DNA of 36,563 nt from DASYSA01 sp036003885. GTDB lineage: Bacteria > Acidobacteriota > Blastocatellia > UBA7656. The notes under the pieces are model-generated. The model was given only the letters and a program-made list of their open reading frames with translations. It did no database searches and had not been told where the DNA came from. A program made the translations under genes and the position numbers. Shown here piece by piece: positions 9,267 to 16,642 of this stretch. How positions within the stretch are numbered: position 1 is the first letter of the stretch; each line of letters starts with the position of its first letter. The stretch spans positions 1 to 36,563 of the forward strand of contig DASYSA010000359.1 in assembly GCA_036003885.1 (NCBI GenBank). Direction: 5' to 3'.

Positions 9267-12200
9267 ATGGGCGAGAAGCCTCTAGCAGAACCTCTAGCAG
9301 ATCAAGCCGCGCGAGACCGCATACGCAACGACCTCGACACGTCGCTGGTCGTCGAAGCCGCGGCCGGGACCGGGAAGACCACCGAACTGGTCACTCGCAT
9401 AGTCGCGGTTATCAAAGGCGGCCGCGCGAAGTTGGATCGAATAGTCGCCGTGACGTTCACCGACGCGGCGGCAGGAGAGTTGAAGCTTCGAGTGCGCACC
9501 GCTATCGAGCGGGAACGACAGGATCCGGACTGCCCTCTTCAAGAGCGCCAGCTACTTAACGCCGCACTGCCTCAATTGGAAGAGGCCCGCATCGGCACCA
9601 TTCATTCTTTCTGCGGAGATCTGCTGCGCGAGCGCCCGGTCGAGGCTGGTATTGATCCTCTCTTCGAAGTTGCTTCGGACGAGATAACGCGTCCGCTGTT
9701 CGGTCTCGCCTTCGACCGCTGGTTCGAGGGTCAACTTGCAAATCCCGGCGAAGGCGTGCGCCGAATCTTGCGCCGGCGCCCAAAGGACGAAGGGCCGAAG
9801 GGAATGCTGCGGCATGCTGCGCGGGCTCTGGCCGAGCGGCGCGACTTTCCCGCGCCCTGGCAACGCAATCCCGACTTCGACCGCGAAGCGAAGATCGACG
9901 TCTTGATGGCAGAGATGAAGGTGTTAGCCGCCTGGGCCGACTCGGGTGACGAGAAGGACTTCTTCGTCAAATCGCTCAAAGAGTTGAAGAGCTTTGTCGA
10001 CGAGATCAGCCGGACGGAAGCAGTGAGCCGGCGGGACTACGACGGCATAGAAGCCCGGCTGACCGGTTTCGTGCGCATGTGGCACTCGGAATGGGTGGGT
10101 TTCAAAGCGAAGAACAGCGCGTTTCCGAAAGAGGATCTGCTTGAAAAACGTAAAGCGCTCAAGGAACATCTCGATGACTTCATACAGGCCGCAGGAGCCG
10201 ATCTTGCGCCACGCCTGCGCGACGAACTCTGGACGGCGATCGAGCAGTATGAGCGCCTGAAGGAGCGAGCCGGGTGTCTGGACTTTCTCGACCTCTTGTT
10301 GCGCGCGCGAGATCTGGTTCGCGACAACTCGTCCGTGAGAACCGAGCTGCAGCGCCGATTCACTCACGTGTTCGTCGATGAGTTTCAGGACACTGACCCG
10401 CTCCAAGCCGAGATATTGACGCTGCTGGCGGCCGACGATCCTGAAGAGAGAGACTGGCGCAGCGCGCGGCCGCTGCCGGGCAAGCTGTTCATCGTCGGCG
10501 ACCCCAAACAATCGATCTACCGCTTCCGTCGCGCCGATGTTGCTTTGTACGAACAGGTAAAGCAGCAGGTCACCGCCGCCGGCGGAGCGCTGCTGAATCT
10601 CAATGTCAGCTTTCGCGCGGTGCCCGAGATTCAAGAGGCGGTGAACGCGGCGTTTGCACCGGTGATGGCGCGACAGGGATCGACTCAAGCGCGATACGTT
10701 CCGCTCCTTCCACGCCGCACGGGAGTCGAGACACAGCCGACGGTGATTGCGCTGCCGGTGCCGGACCCCTACAGCAACTACGGCCGGATAGTGAACTGGA
10801 TGATAGACAAGTCATTGCCCGATGGCGTCGCCGCCTTTGTAGACTGGCTCGTGCACCAGAGTGGCTGGACAGTTACCGAACGCGAGCAGCCCGACAATCG
10901 TGTGCCGGTTCAGGCGCGGCACGTCTGTTTGCTCTTCCGGAGATTCCGCAGCTTCAACACCGACGTGACCCGGCCCTATGTCCGCGCGCTCGAAGCTCGG
11001 CGATTGCCTCACCTGCTGGTTGGAGGCACGGGCTTTCACACACGCGAAGAGGTCGAAGCGCTTCGCAACGCGCTAGGAGCAATCGAGCGTCCCGATGATG
11101 AGCTTGCGATATTTGCGACCCTGAAAGGTCCGCTGTTCGCGCTGAGCGATGCGCAACTGCTCTCTTACCGAGATCGGTGCAGATCGCTGCATACTTTTAA
11201 GCAGCCACCCGATGACCTGCCCGAAGCATTGAACGAAGTTGTCGAAGCTCTCGCGATCTTGCGCGAGCTGCACCGCGAGCGCAATCGCAGGCCCATATCC
11301 GACACGATCGGGCGGCTGCTCGCGACGACGCGGGCGCACGCTGGCTTTGCCAACTGGACCACGGGCGAGCAGGCGCTTGCGAACGTCTCACGATTGATGG
11401 ATATGGCGCGGCGAGCCGAACGCAGCGGCATGATCTCATTCCGATCATTCGTTGATTGGCTCACCGATCAAGCCGAGAGCGGGGAAGCGAGCGATGCGCC
11501 GATAATCGAAGAAGGGGTCGACGGCGTGCGCATCATGACTGTCCACAAGGCGAAGGGTCTCGAGTTTCCGGTGGTGATTCTGGCGGACTTGACGGCGAGA
11601 GAGGCTCGCGAACCTTCGCAGTGGAGTGACCCCTCGCGCGGGCTCTCCGTCATGAAGCTGGCCGGCTGTGCCCCGCCCGAGCTGCAGCAGCATGCGGAGG
11701 AGGAGATGCAGCTCGAGCGCGAAGAGGCCGCGCGAGTGCTCTACGTTGCGGCGACGCGCGCACGCGATCTGCTGGTGGTGTCGGCGGTGGGCGATCGCCC
11801 GTTTGAGGGGTGGCTGGGAGTTCTGAACCCGGCGATCTACCCCCCGGCAAAGCGGAGCTTTCAACCGGAGACCAATCACCCCCCGGGTTGTCCCGAATTA
11901 GGGGAGGACAATGTGGCTCGCCGGGCACCCGGTGTATTGAGGCCAGGCGAGTCGGTCACTCCCGGGCTGCACAAAGCCCAGGTAGGAGAGCATCGAGTCG
12001 TATGGTGGGACCCCAACGTGCTCGAGTTAGGCAAGGAGGACGAACTTGGGTCGAGATTGAACAAACTGCTTGCGGCAGACGAGAGGGCGGTCAAGAGCCA
12101 GGCGGGTATTCGGGATCACGAGGCATGGCAGGCGGAGCGTGTGCGAGTTCGCGAGTACGGGCAATCCCCGAGCCTGAGAGTCGCGCATGCCACCGCCTAT

Positions 12201-12992
12201 GCCGTGAAACTGGCTGCAGGAGCCTCACCCAAGGAGACTCCAGGAGTGACGAGCGAAGAGACGCGTGTTATCCCCGAATCTGAAGTCGAGCCTTTATTCG
12301 AGGCCGCGCCAAAGACAAGGCCGGGGCGGTCGCGGAAGCGTGCGCTGGACGATGCCTCGCTATTCCCGCCGCTATTCCCATTGTTCGACGCAGTAGAACG
12401 AGCGGCTTCCGAGGCGGCAGATGACGAAGCCGCGAAGCCAACCTCTTCAGTAATCAATTCAACGATGAGTTCGACAGGTTCTGAGGTCTCACGGGGTGAA
12501 TGGCCGGAGGTTATGGTCGAAACAGTCGGCATCGACTTCACGCGCCCGCACGGCAAGCGCTTTGGGATACTAGTGCATGCAATTCTGTCTTTAGTCGATC
12601 TTGAGGCGGACCGCTCTGGGATTGAAGCGGTTGTGGAGCTTCAAGGCCGGGTAGTTGGAGCGACTTCCGAAGAGGTCGCGGCAGCAACCGAAACGGTAGC
12701 GCGTGCGTTCGAGCATCCGTTGCTGAAGCGCGCGGCTGTGGCGTTCCTTGAGGGCCGATGCCGTCGTGAGACTCCTGTAGCGATGCTGCTCGAAGATGGA
12801 ACGTTGGTGGAAGGGAAGGTAGACCTGGCGTTCGTTGATGACTCGAATGTGGGCTGGACAGTTGTAGACTTCAAGACGGACTTCGAGATCCTGGGAAAGC
12901 TTGAGGAGTATCGCAATCAGGTTGGAATCTACGCCCAGGCAATTTCACGAGCTACTGGATCCGAGGCCCGAGGAGTCCTGCTGAGGTTGTAG
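9267..12992 (+). CDS. addA1: AddA-like UvrD/RecB helicase-nuclease, pair 1
   Basis: About 1,241 aa superfamily 1A helicase fused to a RecB-type nuclease; motor subunit of the double-strand-end processing complex with AddB1. Seen in order: Walker A AAGTGKT (K37), TFTDAAAGEL, motif II FVDEFQDTDPLQ, motif III GDPKQSIYRFRRAD, LNLNVSFRA, motif V RIMTVHKAKGLEFPVVIL, motif VI LYVAATRARD, a poorly conserved proline-rich linker, then nuclease elements GILVHAILSL, EGKVDLAF (D1186) and VVDFKTD (D1201, K1203). There is no C-terminal cysteine cluster, as expected for canonical AddA. Start chosen at ATG 9267 because the longer frame from 9165 reads through the word-repeat element. Both active sites look intact. 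Confidence 0.9.
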   Translation: MGEKPLAEPLADQAARDRIRNDLDTSLVVEAAAGTGKTTELVTRIVAVIKGGRAKLDRIVAVTFTDAAAGELKLRVRTAIERERQDPDCPLQERQLLNAALPQLEEARIGTIHSFCGDLLRERPVEAGIDPLFEVASDEITRPLFGLAFDRWFEGQLANPGEGVRRILRRRPKDEGPKGMLRHAARALAERRDFPAPWQRNPDFDREAKIDVLMAEMKVLAAWADSGDEKDFFVKSLKELKSFVDEISRTEAVSRRDYDGIEARLTGFVRMWHSEWVGFKAKNSAFPKEDLLEKRKALKEHLDDFIQAAGADLAPRLRDELWTAIEQYERLKERAGCLDFLDLLLRARDLVRDNSSVRTELQRRFTHVFVDEFQDTDPLQAEILTLLAADDPEERDWRSARPLPGKLFIVGDPKQSIYRFRRADVALYEQVKQQVTAAGGALLNLNVSFRAVPEIQEAVNAAFAPVMARQGSTQARYVPLLPRRTGVETQPTVIALPVPDPYSNYGRIVNWMIDKSLPDGVAAFVDWLVHQSGWTVTEREQPDNRVPVQARHVCLLFRRFRSFNTDVTRPYVRALEARRLPHLLVGGTGFHTREEVEALRNALGAIERPDDELAIFATLKGPLFALSDAQLLSYRDRCRSLHTFKQPPDDLPEALNEVVEALAILRELHRERNRRPISDTIGRLLATTRAHAGFANWTTGEQALANVSRLMDMARRAERSGMISFRSFVDWLTDQAESGEASDAPIIEEGVDGVRIMTVHKAKGLEFPVVILADLTAREAREPSQWSDPSRGLSVMKLAGCAPPELQQHAEEEMQLEREEAARVLYVAATRARDLLVVSAVGDRPFEGWLGVLNPAIYPPAKRSFQPETNHPPGCPELGEDNVARRAPGVLRPGESVTPGLHKAQVGEHRVVWWDPNVLELGKEDELGSRLNKLLAADERAVKSQAGIRDHEAWQAERVRVREYGQSPSLRVAHATAYAVKLAAGASPKETPGVTSEETRVIPESEVEPLFEAAPKTRPGRSRKRALDDASLFPPLFPLFDAVERAASEAADDEAAKPTSSVINSTMSSTGSEVSRGEWPEVMVETVGIDFTRPHGKRFGILVHAILSLVDLEADRSGIEAVVELQGRVVGATSEEVAAATETVARAFEHPLLKRAAVAFLEGRCRRETPVAMLLEDGTLVEGKVDLAFVDDSNVGWTVVDFKTDFEILGKLEEYRNQVGIYAQAISRATGSEARGVLLRL

Positions 12993-13173
12993 TCAGACAG
13001 GCGGAGACATAGCGCTCGCTCAAACTGTTGCTAATTCTCTTATCGAGTTCGCAAACTCATTTGAAGACACGCAGCCGTTCGCGGGCCTCTTCAAGAACGT
13101 CATCAGCAGGCCTGCACTCGGAGCTTCAACGTTTGAGTCGAGCGTCTCGTCAAGGCTCTCGGTTAATCTGCGT

Positions 13174-13950
13174 ATGACCAAGCAGGAGATCAGAGAAAGA
13201 GTTTGGGGACTCCTGGAAGCAGAACGCGTCGCGCGTTTCCCTGGCGCTAAGGGGCGAATTCCCAACTTCAAAGGTGCGGAGCAGTGTGCCCAGCGAGTTG
13301 CCGAGCTCGATGTCTGGAATCGCGGGATGATCATTAAGGCGAACCCGGACTCGCCTCAGCGCGCTATTCGGCACCTCGCTTTGAAGCAGGGCAAGACCAT
13401 CTACATGGCGGTGCCCAGGCTGCGCGAAAAGAAGTGCTTCGTCGAGTTGGACCCTCAACGCATAGGCGAGCACCTTTACAAGGCTTCGAGCATCAAGGGT
13501 GCGTTCGAGCTCGGCAGTCAGGTTGCAGTCGATGAGATGAAACCGGTCGATGTGATCCTGTGCGGCTCGGTGGCGGTCCGCCGCGATGGCGCGAGGGTAG
13601 GGAAGGGAGGCGGATACTCCGATCTTGAATATGCAATCGCGCGCGAGATCGGGATCGTCGGTGCAGGCACGCCGGTTATCACAACGGTTCATCCGCTTCA
13701 ACTTGTGGAGCAGGAGATCGATCTCGAGCCGCACGACATCCCGGTCGACTTCATAATCACACCCGATGAGATCATTACGACCAGGACAAGGCTTTCACGG
13801 CCGAGAGGGATCTACTGGGAGTACCTCGACGAGGAGAAGATCAACGCGATTCCATTATTGTGCGATTTCGCGCAAGATGGCGGCTTGTCGTCGTCGCGCA
13901 AACGAAATGTGAAAGCGGGGGCAGGGGCAAAGCCAAACAAAGCCAGTTAG
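13174..13950 (+). CDS. 5-formyltetrahydrofolate cyclo-ligase family protein (MTHFSD-like)
   Basis: 258 aa. Resembles the 5-formyl-THF cyclo-ligase / methenyltetrahydrofolate synthetase domain family, which makes 5,10-methenyl-THF from 5-formyl-THF using ATP. Seen: basic N-terminus MTKQEIRERVWGLLE, IKANPDSPQRAIRHLAL, the nucleotide/folate loop RVGKGGGYSDLEYA (about 144-157) and TTVHPLQLVEQEI followed by PVDFIITPDEII, a pattern found in the longer MTHFSD-type branch rather than short FAU1/YgfA proteins. The C-terminal 20 residues are basic, Lys/Ala-rich and probably disordered. It lies 181 bases after addA1, and 15 bases before the DinB-fold gene, so it probably shares a transcript with the latter. 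No obvious link to DNA repair; folate metabolism is the safest reading. Confidence 0.78.
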   Translation: MTKQEIRERVWGLLEAERVARFPGAKGRIPNFKGAEQCAQRVAELDVWNRGMIIKANPDSPQRAIRHLALKQGKTIYMAVPRLREKKCFVELDPQRIGEHLYKASSIKGAFELGSQVAVDEMKPVDVILCGSVAVRRDGARVGKGGGYSDLEYAIAREIGIVGAGTPVITTVHPLQLVEQEIDLEPHDIPVDFIITPDEIITTRTRLSRPRGIYWEYLDEEKINAIPLLCDFAQDGGLSSSRKRNVKAGAGAKPNKAS

Positions 13951-13965
13951 AAAGGACAGCGCCAA

Positions 13966-14439
13966 ATGAACGCCGACTGGGAGAAGCAGGTTCTCGACAC
14001 CTGGAACATCAACAATCGAATCAATCTGTACATGCTCGACGCAATTCCCAAAGACGCCTTGAACGATGTATCGGCTTCAAAGGGACGCAGTGTCGCCGAG
14101 CAGTTTGCTCACATTCACAACGTCCGGCTGATGTGGCTCAAGGTCTCGGGGCCCGAGTTGATGGAGGGGTTGGAAAAGATCGAAAAGGAGCAGGCCTCGG
14201 ATAAGAAGTTACTGGACCGCAGTCTGAAAGACTCAGGGACGGCGATGGGGCAACTCCTTCAGAAGGGAATTGCAGAAGGGAAGATCAAGGGCTTCAAACC
14301 GCACCTGATGGCTTTCCTCGGTTACATCCTCGCTCACGACTCACAGCACCGGGGTCAGATCGCGCTCGCGCTGAAGCAGTCAAAGCACCCGCTGGATAAA
14401 AAGGTCGCCTACGGAATTTGGGAGTGGGGAGTGAGATAG
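13966..14439 (+). CDS. DinB/YfiT-fold metal-binding protein 1
   Basis: 157 aa four-helix-bundle protein of the DinB superfamily, presumed metal-dependent (thiol transferase or hydrolase-like; most members have unknown substrates). Seen: candidate metal ligands His in EQFAHIHNVR (about 46-48) and two in AHDSQHRGQI (about 125-129), the usual three-histidine pattern. GAAAGGA at 13949-13955 serves as ribosome site. It is 15 bases downstream of the cyclo-ligase-like gene. The family name comes from a damage-inducible Bacillus gene, and lexA is close by, but there is no operator visible here, so damage control is only a possibility. Confidence 0.8.
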   Translation: MNADWEKQVLDTWNINNRINLYMLDAIPKDALNDVSASKGRSVAEQFAHIHNVRLMWLKVSGPELMEGLEKIEKEQASDKKLLDRSLKDSGTAMGQLLQKGIAEGKIKGFKPHLMAFLGYILAHDSQHRGQIALALKQSKHPLDKKVAYGIWEWGVR

Positions 14440-14476
14440 GAAATGCGAATTTCGAAATGCGAAATGCGAAATTTCC
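14439..14476. repeat. Short word-repeat element after dinB-like gene
   Basis: The word GAAATGC occurs three times (14440, 14454, 14461) and the ends GGAAAT (14439) and ATTTCC (14471-14476) are inverted copies, with a central CGAATTTCG palindrome. It begins at the dinB stop codon. Same architecture as the elements at 9151, 27078 and 28940, though built from a different word. Possibly a 3' end hairpin, but there is no clear T tract. Confidence 0.6.
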
Positions 14477-14526
14477 TTTCGACTTGACGCAAGCACACAC
14501 CGTCCGGAGCGTGAAGGCTGAGGATA

Positions 14527-14753
14527 ATGCGGAAGAAGATTGCGTCCCACGGAAACTCAGCGGCGTTGCTCGTTCCGCGCGAGTTCCTGGCCGAGACGGT
14601 CGCCAAAGACGGCGATGAAGTGCAAGTAACGATGATAGATCACACGTCGTTGTCAGAGCTATCGCGCAGATCGCACGAGACGAGAAAGTGAAGGCGGCCG
14701 TAAACGAGGTCTTTCGAAGTCGGAGGTCCACCCTCAAGCGGCTGGCAGAGTGA
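14527..14753 (+). pseudogene. MazE/AbrB-type antitoxin, frameshifted remnant, no toxin partner
   Basis: From ATG 14527 the frame reads MRKKIASHGNSAALLVPREF followed by LAETVAKDGDEVQVTMIDH, a SpoVT-AbrB/MazE swapped-hairpin DNA-binding domain (KxGNSxALxxP...L...GDEVQV). That frame ends at TGA 14691. The next part of the expected protein appears in another frame ending at TGA 14751-14753: HVVVRAIAQIARDEKVKAAV then NEVFRSRRSTLKRLAE, the typical toxin-binding tail of these antitoxins. The two halves join if one base is restored between about 14635 and 14650. No toxin gene (Doc or MazF type) follows; lexA converges 4 bases later. Alternatively it is a functional 54 aa truncated DNA-binding protein or a sequencing error. 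Confidence 0.65.
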
Positions 14754-14757
14754 AGCT

Positions 14758-15372
14758 CTACTTCAATGTCGCATACTTCCGAATCACACCCACGACCACG
14801 CCTTGAATGCTCGCACGGTCCGCCGGCTTCACGAGGATGGGCTTGTATTGCGGATTGGATGCCTCCAGCCTAACGTGATCCCGTCCCTTATAGAACCGCT
14901 TTACGGTAGCATCCGTGCCGTCCACGAGGGCAACAACGGTTTGCCCGTTCTCAGCGGTCTTTTTGGACTGTACTACGATCAAGTCACCGTCGCAGATGTG
15001 ATCGCCGATCATTGAGTCTCCCCGCACTCGCAGAGCATAGGTGCGGCCTCGGCCGACCATATCGCGCGGCACATAGACGGTCTCATTGCTGAGAATCGCT
15101 TCGATGGGCTGGCCGGCGGCGACGACTCCGAGCAACGGGATTTCGGAATCCTCTTCGGACTCCTGACGTACAACCTCGATGCCTCGGCTGACGTTGGGAA
15201 TGCGCCGGATCAAGCCCTCGCGCTCCAGGGCTGTCAGAGTGTGATGCACGGTCGAGGGGGAGCTGAGCTTGAAGTGAGCGCCAATTTCGGCGATGGTCGG
15301 CGCGCTGCGATGGGCGTCAACGTAGCGGCAGAGGTAGTCATAGATCTGCCGCTGTCTCGGGCTTACCGGCAT
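14758..15372 (-). CDS. lexA: SOS repressor LexA
   Basis: 204 aa transcriptional repressor and self-cleaving S24 peptidase. Seen: N-terminal winged helix with QRQIYDYLCRYVDAHRSAPT and recognition region FKLSSPSTVHHTLTALEREG (34-53), cleavage site A86-G87 in GVVAAGQP, catalytic S120 in RGDSMIGDHI, and K158 in DATVKRF. RecA-stimulated self-cleavage should therefore work. A longer frame to 15423 would cover its own promoter; MPVSPRQ at 15372 matches the usual LexA N-terminus and has GGAG (minus strand, about 15387-15384) upstream. Divergent from the OB/DEDDy exonuclease. Its operator candidate is described separately. Arrangement beside two AddAB-like pairs suggests it controls part of this neighbourhood. 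Confidence 0.95.
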   Translation of the reverse strand: MPVSPRQRQIYDYLCRYVDAHRSAPTIAEIGAHFKLSSPSTVHHTLTALEREGLIRRIPNVSRGIEVVRQESEEDSEIPLLGVVAAGQPIEAILSNETVYVPRDMVGRGRTYALRVRGDSMIGDHICDGDLIVVQSKKTAENGQTVVALVDGTDATVKRFYKGRDHVRLEASNPQYKPILVKPADRASIQGVVVGVIRKYATLK

Positions 15373-15400
15373 TCTTTGTGTTCTCCTGCTCGGAAAATCT

Positions 15401-15436
15401 GTCGAAGATTGTCGAAGAATCACGAAGATTTGTCAA
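15401..15436 (-). promoter_or_regulatory. lexA promoter overlaid by three decamer repeats (candidate LexA operator)
   Basis: On the minus strand TTGACA (15436-15431) is followed after exactly 17 bases by GACAAT (15413-15408), a good sigma-70 promoter about 35 bases upstream of the lexA start. On the plus strand three decamers sit head to tail: GTCGAAGATT (15401), GTCGAAGAAT (15411), CACGAAGATT (15421), so the core CGAAGA recurs every 10 bases, on one face of the helix, covering the spacer and -10 element. LexA autoregulates in nearly all bacteria that have it, so this is the obvious candidate operator, of direct-repeat rather than palindromic type. Promoter seen; binding inferred. Confidence 0.68.
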
Positions 15437-15542
15437 TCCGCAACGGAGAAGGAGAGAACTCCCATCTCAGCATGGCGATTATGAGTTCGGCGTGACATCA
15501 TCTTCCGTCACGAAGTTGATTGGGCGATGGGGGTATTTCGAT

Positions 15543-16568
15543 ATGAAAGGTAACATCCCAATACCAGAGCTGAAACCCGGCGAGGAAATGTGGCTCGCCG
15601 TAGTGGTGACCTCGGTGCGAGAGAGAAGAACGCAACAGGGCGAGTCGTTTCATCTGGCAAATGGGCGCAACGCCAGCGGCAGCGTCTCGATCAAAGTCCC
15701 AAGCCAGGCGTCCGGGGAAGGGAAGCCTCTTAAGCCCGGGCTGTGGGGAGTCGTAGGGCGCCTGGAGACCTTTCAGAATCAGCCACAAATAGTACTCTCG
15801 GAGTACAGGCCCATCACCGTCGAAAAATACCGCGAGCTTCAAGGCGCTGAACCTGCCTTGCCGCGAGCGTACACTCTCGACATCGAGACAATCGCGCAGC
15901 CCGAGTTTCGCGAACGCGCCGCGCTCAAGCTGAGGCGCGCATCGCGGCTCGGCAAGATGAGACCCGAGCAGCAGGAGCGATACGACGAAGCCGCGGCGGC
16001 TGAAGAGGAGGAGGCCTACCGGCTGGGCAGCCTGGCGGCGACCTCCGGCCGAATCGTTTCTATCGCCGTTCACGTCGGACCCGTGCCTGAGATCGAAGGC
16101 TCGAAGCCGAATGAAACCGAACACGTCTTTGGAATTGCGGCTGATGGGTTGGAGCAGCCAGAGCTGCAGGCGCTCAGGCAGTTTCTTACACTGATGTCAG
16201 ACTTTGATTCCGAAATAGACGAGATTGTGGGCCATAATGTATTAGGCTTCGATCTCCCATTTATCTTTCAGCGCTGCCTCGTAAACAACATTGCAGGCGC
16301 ACCTTTCGTCAATCTCAGCGAGTACAATCCGCGAGGCGTCTACGACACAATGCTGCGGTGGTGGCTCGGCTCGAGGAATCGCGTGAGCCTCGACGATCTG
16401 GCCTGGGCATTGGGTCTGCAATCGAGTAAGACCGAAGAGGTGGACGGAAGCCTCGTGTTCGATCTTTACCAGGCGGGAAAGCTGGCCGAGATCAGGGAGT
16501 ATAACCTGAACGATGTGAGGCTGACGCGAAAGGTCTATGAGCGAATGGTTGCGGTATGGGGGAGATAA
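15543..16568 (+). CDS. OB-fold plus DEDDy 3'-5' exonuclease (PolB-exonuclease-like)
   Basis: 341 aa. Residues 1-90 look like an OB-fold (PGEEMWLAVVVTSVRERRT, GLWGVVGRLETFQNQPQIVL), as in single-strand nucleic-acid-binding modules such as YhaM. Residues 108-338 form an RNase H-like exonuclease: Exo I YTLDIET (D113, E115), Exo II IVGHNVLGFDLPF (N232, D237), Exo III YNLNDVRLT (Y320, D324), i.e. DEDDy, resembling the predicted exonuclease of PolB-like proteins. An acidic helix-rich insert occupies about 120-165. Start at ATG 15543 with GGGGG 9 bases upstream; a longer frame from 15378 would run through the lexA promoter. Divergent from lexA and 74 bases ahead of addB2, in line with a role in trimming 3' ends in the same pathway. 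Substrate (DNA or RNA) not established. Confidence 0.8.
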   Translation: MKGNIPIPELKPGEEMWLAVVVTSVRERRTQQGESFHLANGRNASGSVSIKVPSQASGEGKPLKPGLWGVVGRLETFQNQPQIVLSEYRPITVEKYRELQGAEPALPRAYTLDIETIAQPEFRERAALKLRRASRLGKMRPEQQERYDEAAAAEEEEAYRLGSLAATSGRIVSIAVHVGPVPEIEGSKPNETEHVFGIAADGLEQPELQALRQFLTLMSDFDSEIDEIVGHNVLGFDLPFIFQRCLVNNIAGAPFVNLSEYNPRGVYDTMLRWWLGSRNRVSLDDLAWALGLQSSKTEEVDGSLVFDLYQAGKLAEIREYNLNDVRLTRKVYERMVAVWGR

Positions 16569-16642
16569 GGTGAGCGTCGGTTGGCTTAAGACAGGGTAGC
16601 CGGAACAGAACACGCCCGCAACGGGTTTAGAGAAGAAAAAGG

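Noticed and set aside
9924..10688. 254 aa minus-strand open frame inside addA1 (and a 267 aa one at 4814-5617 inside the MFS gene)
   Set aside because: Both are antisense shadows of strongly supported genes, with no domain pattern and no ribosome site; GC-rich codon use opens such frames.
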